64,000 nucleotides of DNA from Cybelea sp963824595 (GTDB taxonomy: Bacteria > Vulcanimicrobiota > Vulcanimicrobiia > Vulcanimicrobiales > Vulcanimicrobiaceae), in assembly GCA_963824595.1 (NCBI GenBank), contig CAWGPY010000008.1:36650-100649 (forward strand), read 5' to 3'. Below, piece by piece: positions 8,603 to 15,889 of the stretch (the first letter of the stretch is position 1; the number at the start of each line of letters is the position of its first letter). Made by a program: the position numbers and the translations under genes. A model generated the notes under the pieces. It was given only the letters and a program-made list of their open reading frames with translations. It made no database searches and was not told the DNA's origin.

Positions 8603-9402
8603 TGGACCTGCAGAATCCCGAGCACGTGGAGCGTCGCGAAGAAGGCGACGCCGCCCAACAGGTACGAGTCGAAGCGATCGAGGACGCCCCCGTGTCCTTG
8701 GATCATCGCCCCCGCGTCCTTGACGCCCGCGTCGCGTTTGAACGCCGACTCCACGAGATCGCCGACTTGTGCGGCGATGCTGGTGAAGAGGCCGAGTACG
8801 GCGCCCTGCCACCACTGCAGGTGGAGCTGCGGCAGCAAGGTGGCCGCCGTCGCTGCGGCCGTCACGATCGCGAGCGCCCCGACGGAGCCCTCGACGGTCT
8901 TGTTCGGCGAGATCTTGGTGAGCGGGTGCCGCCCGATCGCGGTACCGACCAGCATGCCGAAGATGTCGGTCAACGCGATGAGCACGATCACGAAAAACGT
9001 GAGCCACATGCCGGTCCCGTCGATCTGGCGGATGAACACGAAATACGTCAGCAGCTTTCCGATGTACAGGACGGCGAGCAGCGTGTAGGCGGTGCGCGCG
9101 AAGTATCCCTTCTGCTCGCCGTACATCCCGATGGAGAACGCGGCGATCACGGTGCCCGCGAGCAGCACGCCCTCCCACTTGTGAAGCTGGTGGAAGATGG
9201 CCATGGCGACGTAGGCGACGACGCCGAGGACGGCCACCGGATACTCCAGCGGCTGCCCCTTGATCGCGCAGAGATAGTTGAACTCATAGATGCTCGCCAG
9301 GGCGATGGCGAGCAGCAAGACGTAAAACGCCCACGGAACGAGCACGCTCGAGAGCCCGACGGCCGCCACGATCACCCCTACGAGGACGCGGCGTTCCGTC
9401 AG
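8599..9402 (-). CDS. cdsA: Phosphatidate cytidylyltransferase (CDP-diacylglycerol synthase)
   Basis: Makes CDP-diacylglycerol for phospholipid synthesis in the inner membrane. 267 aa with about eight hydrophobic segments. The CDS signature near the C-terminus is readable: LTDIFGMLVG, TKISPNKTVEGSVGAL, then QVGDLVESAFKRDAGVKD and GHGGVLDRFDS. No ATG, GTG or TTG lies where the family start (LTERRVLVGVIV) falls. The best start is a CTG at 9402 that overlaps the uppS stop (CTGA). The nearest conventional start is a GTG at 9375, which removes the conserved N-terminus. Confidence 0.92.
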   Translation of the reverse strand: MTERRVLVGVIVAAVGLSSVLVPWAFYVLLLAIALASIYEFNYLCAIKGQPLEYPVAVLGVVAYVAMAIFHQLHKWEGVLLAGTVIAAFSIGMYGEQKGYFARTAYTLLAVLYIGKLLTYFVFIRQIDGTGMWLTFFVIVLIALTDIFGMLVGTAIGRHPLTKISPNKTVEGSVGALAIVTAAATAATLLPQLHLQWWQGAVLGLFTSIAAQVGDLVESAFKRDAGVKDAGAMIQGHGGVLDRFDSYLLGGVAFFATLHVLGILQVQ

Positions 9403-10142
9403 GCCCCGCCGAACCGCCGTTCCCTCTGCTGAAACTCGATCAGCGCTCGTAGGAAATCGTCCTTTGAAAATTCGGGCCAGTAGACGTCGACCATCACCAG
9501 CTCCGAGTAGGCCGCCTGGTAGAGCAGGAAGTTCGACAGGCGGTGCTCGCCGCCGGGCCGGATCAGCAGGTCGAGCGGCGGGAGGTCGGCGGTATAGAGG
9601 TAGGTTCCGATCAATCGTTCGTCGATGCTCTCGGGCGCGAGCTTTCCGGCGGCGACGTCGTTGGCGATGGCCCGCACGGCGCGCTCGAGCTCGGAGTGCG
9701 AGCTGTAGTTCACCGCGATGTTGAGGATCAGCCCCGTGTTCGACGCGGTCTGCGCCTGCAGGTCGGCGAGCGCGGAGCGGGGCGCTCGCGGCAGCGACTC
9801 CCACTCTCCGATGATCCGCACGCGCACGTTGTTGCGCCGCAGCTCGATCAGCTCGTTGCGCGCGAAGTGAACGCACAGCTCGAAGAGTAGCGTGATCTCT
9901 CCGGCGTCGCGGTTCCAGTTCTGGGTGGAGAACCCGTAGACGGTGAGCGCGCCGATGCCCACGTCGCTGGCGGCGCGCGTCACGTGACGCAACGCGATCA
10001 TGCCGCGGCGGTGACCCTCGATGGCCGGAAGGCCGCGTTCTTTGGCCCACCGCCGATTGCCGTCCATGATGATGGCGACGTGCCGCGGCACGCTCTGCAG
10101 GTCGAGTTGGGCGCGCGCGCCCGCAGCCAGCGAGATGCTCAC
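9399..10142 (-). CDS. uppS: Undecaprenyl diphosphate synthase (cis-prenyltransferase)
   Basis: Condenses IPP onto FPP to make the C55 lipid carrier for peptidoglycan and surface glycans. 247 aa. Region I HVAIIMDGNRRWAKERG (about residues 21-37), GHRRGM, the central YGFSTQNWNR, and the C-terminal DLLIRPGGEHRLSNFLLYQ with WPEF are diagnostic. The GTG start at 10142 overlaps the stop of the small gene upstream (GTGA). cdsA follows with a CTGA overlap. Confidence 0.96.
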   Translation of the reverse strand: MSISLAAGARAQLDLQSVPRHVAIIMDGNRRWAKERGLPAIEGHRRGMIALRHVTRAASDVGIGALTVYGFSTQNWNRDAGEITLLFELCVHFARNELIELRRNNVRVRIIGEWESLPRAPRSALADLQAQTASNTGLILNIAVNYSSHSELERAVRAIANDVAAGKLAPESIDERLIGTYLYTADLPPLDLLIRPGGEHRLSNFLLYQAAYSELVMVDVYWPEFSKDDFLRALIEFQQRERRFGGA

Positions 10143-10360
10143 GGCTGGTAGGACTCGTAGCCGGCGATCAGTTCCAATTCTCTGTCATCCTGAGCCGAGC
10201 TCGAAGGGTCCGCGTCGCGGGGCGCCTTCAAGCGGAGGACCCGAAGCGTGCCGCACCCGATCCACGCACCGGGAGGGGCGAGGATTCGCAGCCGGACGCG
10301 CCGGTCGCGCAGGACCCGCCGCGCCTGGACCTCGGGCACGAGCACCAAGTCCTCGGTCAC
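10139..10360 (-). CDS. Small basic protein between frr and uppS (73 aa)
   Basis: Not recognised. Its GTG (10360) overlaps the frr stop and its TGA (10139-10141) overlaps the uppS GTG, so four-base GTGA overlaps bracket it on both sides. That argues strongly that it is translated. The N-terminal half (LVLVPEVQARRVLRDRRVRL) is basic. The C-terminal part contains DPSSSAQDDRELE, which is the translation of a dispersed GTCATCCTGAGC-type repeat lying in the gene. The original protein may have been shorter, or only the linkage may be selected. Confidence 0.6.
   Translation of the reverse strand: MTEDLVLVPEVQARRVLRDRRVRLRILAPPGAWIGCGTLRVLRLKAPRDADPSSSAQDDRELELIAGYESYQP
10184..10207 (+). repeat. Dispersed GTCATCCTGAGC repeat, copy 1 (inside a CDS)
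   Basis: Begins GTCATCCTGAGC and ends CTCGAAGGG, with a short centre. Related copies at 57573-57614 and 60305-60346 have the same orientation. On the coding (minus) strand it is translated in the 73-aa protein as SSSAQDDR. Confidence 0.7.
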
Positions 10361-10914
10361 ACTTCCATTATCTCTTTTTCTTTTGCGGCCACCAGGGCGT
10401 CGATCTCCTTGACGTACTTGTCGGTGAGCCGCTGCAACGTGTCTTGCATGCGCTTGTTGTCGTCTTCCGTGATATCCGCGGACTTCAACTGCGCCTTGAT
10501 TTCGTCGTGCGCCTTGTGCCTCACGTTGCGGACGGCGATGCGGCCGTCTTCCGCCTTCTTCTTGACCAGCTTGGCGAGGTCTTTGCGCCGCTCTTCGTTG
10601 AGCGGCGGAATCGAAAGGCGGATCGCCGTCCCGTCCACGTTGGGGGTCAGGCCGAGGTCGCTCTTTTCGACGGCCTTGCGGATGGCCGGCACGGTGCTCT
10701 TGTCCCAGGCGCTGATCAGCAGCGTGCGCGAATCCGGCGCCGAAACGCCGGCGACCTGTTTGAGCGGGACCGGCTGGCCGTAGGCCTCGACGACGATCCG
10801 GTCGAGCAGCGCGGGCACGGCGCGACCCGTGCGGATCGACGCGAACTCGTTCTGCGTCGCCTCGATGCACTTGTGCATCCGCGACTCGATCTCTTTGAAA
10901 TACGCATCGGTCAT
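10357..10914 (-). CDS. frr: Ribosome recycling factor
   Basis: Splits post-termination ribosomes together with EF-G. 185 aa, the normal length, with the three-helix-bundle signature FASIRTGRAVPALLDRIVVEAYG (cited as FASIRTGRA... near residue 25). The family sequences IRLSIPPLNEERRKDLAKLVKK and AVRNVRHKAHDEIK are recognisable in part. The gene order rpsB-tsf-pyrH-frr-uppS-cdsA-dxr-rseP is the widely conserved bacterial one. The small 73-aa gene is an addition to that order. Confidence 0.97.
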   Translation of the reverse strand: MTDAYFKEIESRMHKCIEATQNEFASIRTGRAVPALLDRIVVEAYGQPVPLKQVAGVSAPDSRTLLISAWDKSTVPAIRKAVEKSDLGLTPNVDGTAIRLSIPPLNEERRKDLAKLVKKKAEDGRIAVRNVRHKAHDEIKAQLKSADITEDDNKRMQDTLQRLTDKYVKEIDALVAAKEKEIMEV

Positions 10915-10930
10915 GAGCGTTGAAAACTCC

Positions 10931-11677
10931 TCATCCGACGGACGCGGGCTCGCGCCGGCCGACGTACGTCCCGATCGCTTCGCCCCATATGACGCGCCGG
11001 ATATTGTCGGGCACCGACATGTCGAAGACGATCACCGGCAGCGAGTTGTCCATGCACAGCGCCATCGAGGTCGAGTCCATGACCTCCAAGCCGCGCTGGA
11101 GCACTTCCATGTAGTCGAGCCGCTCGAAGCGCGTGGCGAGCGGATCCTTCTTCGGATCGGCCGTGTAGATGCCGTCCACCTTCGTGGCCTTGAGGATCGC
11201 CTCGGCGTTGACTTCGACGGCGCGCAGCGCGGCGGTGGTGTCGGTGGTGAAGTACGGATTGCCGGTGCCGGCGGCGAAGATCACGACGCGTCCCTTCTCG
11301 AGATGCCGGATCGCCCTGCGCCGGATGTACGGCTCGGCGATCTGGTGCATCGCGATCGCGGTCTGCACCCGCGAGGCCACCCCGATCCGCTCGAGCGCAT
11401 CCTGGAGGGCCAGCGCGTTGATGACGGTCGCGAGCATTCCCATGTAGTCGGCGGTCGCCCGATCCATCCCGGCTTCCTCGTGGACCTTGCCCCGCCAGAT
11501 GTTTCCGCCGCCGACGACGATCGCGATCGAGACGCCGCCTTCGCGCGCCTCGGCGATCTGCCGCGCCATCTCGCGCGTCGTATGAACGTCGACCCCCGAG
11601 CCGTCGCCGGTGAACGCTTCGCCGGAGATCTTCAGCAGCACGCGCGCGAAGCGCGGCTTCGCAGCCTCACTGTCCAA
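10931..11677 (-). CDS. pyrH: Uridylate kinase
   Basis: Phosphorylates UMP to UDP in pyrimidine nucleotide synthesis; bacterial enzymes are hexamers of the amino acid kinase fold. 248 aa. RVLLKISGEAF at the N-terminus, IVVGGGNIWRG, and FAAGTGNPYFTTDTTAALRA are characteristic. The likely start is a TTG at 11677 that overlaps the tsf end by 11 bases. A GTG at 11670 is out of frame. Confidence 0.96.
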   Translation of the reverse strand: MDSEAAKPRFARVLLKISGEAFTGDGSGVDVHTTREMARQIAEAREGGVSIAIVVGGGNIWRGKVHEEAGMDRATADYMGMLATVINALALQDALERIGVASRVQTAIAMHQIAEPYIRRRAIRHLEKGRVVIFAAGTGNPYFTTDTTAALRAVEVNAEAILKATKVDGIYTADPKKDPLATRFERLDYMEVLQRGLEVMDSTSMALCMDNSLPVIVFDMSVPDNIRRVIWGEAIGTYVGRREPASVG

Positions 11678-12266
11678 GGGCGTACCGCATGAAGCGCCGC
11701 ACGCGGATCTTCTCGCCCAGCGCGCCGACCGCGCGGGCGATCAAATCGCGGACGCTCATCGAGTCGTCCTTGACGAACGCCTGGTCCAGCAGACAGTGCT
11801 CTTCGAACCACTTGGCGAGTTTGCCCTCGACGATCTTCTCGGCGATCTCCGGCGGCTTACCGGCGGGAACGCCCGTCCGGAACTCCTTGCGGAGCTCGTC
11901 CACCACGTCGTTCGGCACGGCCTCGCGATCGAGGTACTGCGGAGACATCGCGGCGATGTGCATCGCGATGTCGCGCGACAGCTCGGCGAACCTGGGGTTT
12001 CGTGCGACGAAATCCGTTTCGCTGTTGACCTCGACCAGGACGCCGATCTTCCCTCCGGCGTGGATGTAGCTCGTGACGAGCCCTTCGTCGGCGGCGCGCT
12101 CGGCCTTCTTCGCGGCTTGCGCGGCGCCGCGTTCGAGCAGCAGCGTCTTCGCGCGCTCGACGTCGCCGGCCGCATCCAACAGCGCCTTGCGGCAATCGAG
12201 CATCGGCGCGCTGGTCTCCTCGCGAAGCGCCTTGATCTCTTCGGGCTTCGGCTGGTACGAAATCAA
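11667..12266 (-). CDS. tsf: Elongation factor Ts
   Basis: Guanine nucleotide exchange factor for EF-Tu. 199 aa, the short form seen in many phyla. The N-terminal UBA-like segment contains IKALREETSAPMLDCRKALL, and VLVEVNSETDFVARN is the conserved core. The TTG start at 12266 overlaps the rpsB stop (TTGA) and has GGAGG seven bases upstream, so the non-ATG start is well supported. Confidence 0.97.
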   Translation of the reverse strand: MISYQPKPEEIKALREETSAPMLDCRKALLDAAGDVERAKTLLLERGAAQAAKKAERAADEGLVTSYIHAGGKIGVLVEVNSETDFVARNPRFAELSRDIAMHIAAMSPQYLDREAVPNDVVDELRKEFRTGVPAGKPPEIAEKIVEGKLAKWFEEHCLLDQAFVKDDSMSVRDLIARAVGALGEKIRVRRFMRYALGQ

Positions 12267-13036
12267 GATTGCGCCTCCGCCAGCGTGGTGACGCTCTCGT
12301 TTTCGAATCCTCCGGGGGCGGACTCGTACGCGCCTTCGTCGTACGAGCTTTCGCTCTCGGTCTTGCCCTCGATGATCGCGTCGGCAATCTTGCCCACCAT
12401 CAAGCGAACGGCGCGGATCGCGTCGTCGTTGCCGGGAATCGGATAGTCGATTTCATCGGGGTCGCAGTTCGTGTCGATCACGGCGATGATCGGAATCTTG
12501 AGTTTGCGAGCTTCCAGTACCGCGATGCGCTCCTTCTTCGGATCGACGACGAAGAGCGCGTCGGGCAGACGGTGCATGTCTTTGATGCCGCCGAGAAAGC
12601 GCTCGAGGCGACCCATCTCGTCGGCCAGCTTCGCGACCTCTTTCTTGGGAAGGCGATCGAAGTCGCCTTGCATCTTCATGTTCTCGAGCTCGCGCAGCCG
12701 CGCAATGCGCTTCTGAATGGTCGAAAAGTTCGTCAGCGTGCCGCCCAACCAGCGCTGGTTGACGAAGTACGTGCCGGCGCGCTCCGCCTCTTCCCGCACC
12801 ACGTCTTGCGCCTGCTTCTTGGTGCCGACGAAGAGGATGACCTTACCCTCACGGGCGAGCTGCTTGACCACCTCGTAGGTGTCCCGCAGCCGCTGGACCG
12901 TGAGCGCCAGATCGATGATGTAGATGCCGTTGCGCTCCTGGAAGATGAAGGGCTTCATCTTGGGGTTCCAGCGGCGCGTCTGATGACCGAAATGGACGCC
13001 CGCTTCGAGGAGCTCGCGCATGGTGACGACCGACAT
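12263..13036 (-). CDS. rpsB: 30S ribosomal protein S2
   Basis: Small-subunit ribosomal protein, 257 aa. MRELLEAGVHFGHQTRRWNP at the N-terminus, NQRWLGGTLTNF, and IIAVIDTNCDPDEIDYPIPG are signature stretches. The last ~30 residues are an acidic, Glu/Ser-rich tail. ATG 13036 is chosen because family members begin just before TMRELLEAG, although the frame stays open upstream. First gene of the long operon; the ~105-base leader could hold S2 autoregulation, which I cannot confirm. Confidence 0.97.
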   Translation of the reverse strand: MSVVTMRELLEAGVHFGHQTRRWNPKMKPFIFQERNGIYIIDLALTVQRLRDTYEVVKQLAREGKVILFVGTKKQAQDVVREEAERAGTYFVNQRWLGGTLTNFSTIQKRIARLRELENMKMQGDFDRLPKKEVAKLADEMGRLERFLGGIKDMHRLPDALFVVDPKKERIAVLEARKLKIPIIAVIDTNCDPDEIDYPIPGNDDAIRAVRLMVGKIADAIIEGKTESESSYDEGAYESAPGGFENESVTTLAEAQS

Positions 13037-13148
13037 AGGGGTACCCTTTCTGGCTCCCGGCCGCGGCCCATCCTTGGCATCGCGGTCGCGTCGCGGAGCC
13101 ATAACCACCCGCGCCTCCATGCGCCGGTGAAGTAACGACAACCGCGCG

Positions 13149-13177
13149 ATTATAGCACGGGGCGGACCGGGTTCCAA
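13149..13177 (-). promoter_or_regulatory. Sigma-70-type promoter of the rpsB operon
   Basis: On the minus strand, TTGGAA (13172-13177), a 17-base spacer and a perfect TATAAT (13149-13154). Transcription would begin near 13142, leaving a leader of about 105 bases before the rpsB ATG. It is the only good promoter I find for the ten genes down to 4694. Confidence 0.85.
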
Positions 13178-13265
13178 GCAGACCAGGCGGCGAGCGCACG
13201 GCCGCCGCCCGCATGGGGCGTCCGGGGGCCGCGCCCGGGGAGGTCACCGAGAAACCCTCTCCGTA

Positions 13266-14249
13266 ATGCGCGGCATGCGCTGGCTCGTCACCGGCGGTCT
13301 CGGTTTTATCGGGTCGCACTTCATCCGCCTCGTTCTGCGCGAGCGCAGCGGCGTGAGCGTCGTCAACCTCGACGCGATAACGTATGCCGGCAATCCCGCG
13401 AACGTGCGCGACGTCGAGAGCGATCCACGGTACGCCTTCGTCAAGGGCGACGTCTGCGATTCCGCGGCCGTGCGCGAGGCCATCGGGGACGGCGTCGACG
13501 CGATCGTCAACTTCGCGGCCGAGACGCACGTGGACAGGTCCATCGTGGACCCCGGCGCGTTTCTGCGGACCGATACGCTGGGGACGCACGTGCTGCTCGA
13601 GGCGGTGCGCGAGTTCGCGATTGCGCGCTACCTGCAGGTTTCCACCGACGAGGTCTACGGCGAGGTCGCGGCGGGCGAGTCGCGCGAGGAGGACGCGCTG
13701 CGGCCGCGCAGCCCGTACGCCGCGAGCAAGGCCGGAGCCGACCACCTGGTGCTCGCGTATCGGGCCACGTACGGCGCTCCCGTCGCGATCACGCGCGGCA
13801 GCAACACCTACGGGCCGAATCAGTATCCGGAGAAGATCGTCCCGCTCTTCGTCACCAACCTCCTGGACGACCGAACGGTGCCCGTGTACGGCGACGGCCT
13901 CCAAGTTCGCGACTGGCTGTACGTGGAAGATCACGCTCGGGCGATATTGCACGTGCTGGAGCGCGGCGAGCTCGGCGGCGTCTACAACGTCGCCGGCGGT
14001 TCGCCGCGCACGAACCTCGATCTCACGCGCATCTTGGTCGAGGGCTGCGGACGCTCGATGGCGACGCACGTGCGGCACGTGACCGATCGTCCCGGCCACG
14101 ATCGCCGGTACGCCGTCAACTGCGACCGGCTGCGCGCGCTGGGCTGGGAACCCCGCGTCGCCTTCGACGACCGCATCGCCTCCACGATCGCCTGGTACCG
14201 CGACAACGAGTCGTGGTGGCGCCCGCTGAAAACCTATGCAAAGCCGTAG
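13266..14249 (+). CDS. rmlB: dTDP-glucose 4,6-dehydratase
   Basis: Converts dTDP-glucose to dTDP-4-keto-6-deoxyglucose with bound NAD+, a precursor of rhamnose and other deoxysugars. 327 aa, extended SDR family. TGGLGFIGSH binds NAD near residue 9. STDEVYG supplies the Thr-Asp-Glu catalytic set, and YAASKAG carries the Tyr/Lys pair. TRGSNTYGPNQYPEKIVPLF is typical of RmlB. A second ATG three codons in is an alternative start. It is paired with the nucleotidyltransferase downstream; rmlC and rmlD are not in the window. Confidence 0.93.
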   Translation: MRGMRWLVTGGLGFIGSHFIRLVLRERSGVSVVNLDAITYAGNPANVRDVESDPRYAFVKGDVCDSAAVREAIGDGVDAIVNFAAETHVDRSIVDPGAFLRTDTLGTHVLLEAVREFAIARYLQVSTDEVYGEVAAGESREEDALRPRSPYAASKAGADHLVLAYRATYGAPVAITRGSNTYGPNQYPEKIVPLFVTNLLDDRTVPVYGDGLQVRDWLYVEDHARAILHVLERGELGGVYNVAGGSPRTNLDLTRILVEGCGRSMATHVRHVTDRPGHDRRYAVNCDRLRALGWEPRVAFDDRIASTIAWYRDNESWWRPLKTYAKP

Positions 14250-14369
14250 GGGGGCCCACGCGGCGGTAGTCGGCGTGGGGGCGTGGAGCGAAGATTTTCG
14301 GCGCTGCGCAGCACGTGCCGAAAACGAAGCGGAACGCCGGCCGAGCGGCGAAGTCGCGAGGCACTTACA

Positions 14370-15107
14370 GTGAAAGGCGTCATATTGGCCGGCGGGCTCG
14401 GCTCGCGGCTTCGTCCGCTGACGAAGGTCACGAACAAGCATCTGCTTCCGGTGTACGACCGGCCGATGATCTACTATCCGCTCGCGACGCTCTGCCGTGC
14501 GGGCGTTCGCGACATCATGATCGTAACGGGCGGCAGCTCGGCGGGCGACTTCCTTCGCCTGCTGGGCAACGGGTCGGAGTTCGGGCTCGACGACATCGCC
14601 TACACGTATCAAGAGGGCGAGCGCGGAATCGCCGACGCGCTGCGGCTCTGCGAGCACTTCGCCGACGGCGAGCGGATCGTCGTGATCCTCGGCGACAACA
14701 TCATTCAAAACGACATCCGGCCCCATCTCGAGAAGTTCCGCGCGCAGGCGTCGGGCGCGCGCATCCTGCTCAAGGAAGTCGCCGACCCGCAGCGCTTCGG
14801 CGTCCCCGTCTTCGACGGCGACCGCATCGTCGCGATCGAGGAGAAGCCCGCCAATCCGAAGAGCCGGTACGCGGTCACCGGCGCCTATATGTTCGACGCG
14901 CGCGTCTTCGATTTTATCCGCGGTTTGGAGCCGTCGGCGCGCGGGGAGCTCGAGATCGCGGACGTTCACAACCATTACATCGCCGCCGGGGATCTGCACT
15001 ACGACGTGCTGGAAGGCTGGTGGAGCGACGCCGGAACGTTCGAAAGCCTCTTCCGCGCGAGCGAACTCGTCGCACGGGGGCGCCCGGAATCGGAGCGAGG
15101 GTCCTAG
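14370..15107 (+). CDS. Glucose-1-phosphate thymidylyltransferase-like nucleotidyltransferase
   Basis: Makes dTDP-glucose (or a related NDP-sugar) from sugar-1-phosphate, feeding the rmlB product upstream. 245 aa. LAGGLGSRLRPLT is the nucleotide-binding loop, NKHLLPVYDRPMIYYPL the substrate loop, and ILGDNII plus GWWSDAGTFESL are also conserved. It lacks the C-terminal extension of the ~290-aa RmlA form. GTG 14370 is chosen; the longer frame from 14283 adds unrelated basic residues. The 120-base gap after rmlB has a CCCACGC/GCGTGGG hairpin. The stop overlaps the convergent transporter gene by four bases. Confidence 0.88.
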   Translation: MKGVILAGGLGSRLRPLTKVTNKHLLPVYDRPMIYYPLATLCRAGVRDIMIVTGGSSAGDFLRLLGNGSEFGLDDIAYTYQEGERGIADALRLCEHFADGERIVVILGDNIIQNDIRPHLEKFRAQASGARILLKEVADPQRFGVPVFDGDRIVAIEEKPANPKSRYAVTGAYMFDARVFDFIRGLEPSARGELEIADVHNHYIAAGDLHYDVLEGWWSDAGTFESLFRASELVARGRPESERGS

Positions 15108-15889
15108 CCCTTCGGGTGCGGCAAGATGGGCAGCAGCGCGAGCGCCACGACCACCAGCAGGCCGGCCAGCGCGCCGCGGAACCATCGCTCGGGCAGGCGC
15201 GTCACGAAGTGCGAGCCGACGAAGACGCCCGGTATCGATCCGATCAGCAGCGAACCGGCGATCGCGACGTTGACGTCGCCGATGCGCCAGTGGCCGAGCA
15301 GCGACGGGACGAGCACGACGACGGCGAACGCCAGATCGGTACCGACCAGCCGCCGCAAGGCTACGACGGGGGCGACCAGCAGCAGCAGCGGCAGCGTGAG
15401 CGAACCGGCGCCGATCGACGTGATGCTGACCGTCAGCCCTACGAAGAACCCGATGAGCGCGAGCTTGACGGTCGGCAGGTCGTTTGCATCGGACGTATCG
15501 CCGGCAAGCTTCCGGTTGAAGATGATTCCGGCCGCCGATATCAATAAGGCGGCCGCGACGGCGAAGCGGAGGACTTGTTCCAGCTGATGGATGTCGAGCC
15601 GGTGATGAAGGTCGGCGCTGACGATGACGCCGATAATGGCGCCCGGTAACCCGCCGATCGAGAGCCGCCACAGCACGGAGACCTGGACGGTGCGCTTTTG
15701 AATGTGAGCGAACATCGCGACGACTCGCGTGCCGAGCGCGAAGAGCAGATCGGAGCCGATTGCCTTGTCGGTGCCGACGCCGAGAAAGATCAAGAGCGGC
15801 GTTGTGATCGCACCGGCACCGACCCCGCTGTAGGCCGTGCAAGCTCCTACGATGAAGCCGACGAGAACGTAGCTCCAGTTGATGGTCAA
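15104..15889 (-). CDS. TauE/SafE family membrane transporter (putative sulfite/sulfate exporter)
   Basis: 261 aa with about eight transmembrane segments in two related halves: GFIVGACTAYSGVGAGAITT near the start and GFFVGLTVSITSIGAGSLTLP in the second half. These Gly-rich repeats define TauE/SafE (PF01925). Members move sulfite, sulfonates or organosulfur anions. Position at the end of a csrA-cysD-cysNC operon fits handling of a sulfur oxyanion, but direction and substrate are inferred. A TTG start at 15889 overlaps the cysNC stop (TTGA). Confidence 0.85.
   Translation of the reverse strand: MTINWSYVLVGFIVGACTAYSGVGAGAITTPLLIFLGVGTDKAIGSDLLFALGTRVVAMFAHIQKRTVQVSVLWRLSIGGLPGAIIGVIVSADLHHRLDIHQLEQVLRFAVAAALLISAAGIIFNRKLAGDTSDANDLPTVKLALIGFFVGLTVSITSIGAGSLTLPLLLLVAPVVALRRLVGTDLAFAVVVLVPSLLGHWRIGDVNVAIAGSLLIGSIPGVFVGSHFVTRLPERWFRGALAGLLVVVALALLPILPHPKG

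Noticed and set aside
10143..10356. Plain non-coding gap between uppS and frr
   Set aside because: GTGA overlaps on both sides make a continuous 73-codon gene the better reading.
12849..15842. 997-codon open frame on the minus strand
   Set aside because: It runs antisense through rmlB and the nucleotidyltransferase gene and across the rpsB promoter. Its protein is Arg/Ala-rich shadow sequence typical of high-GC DNA.
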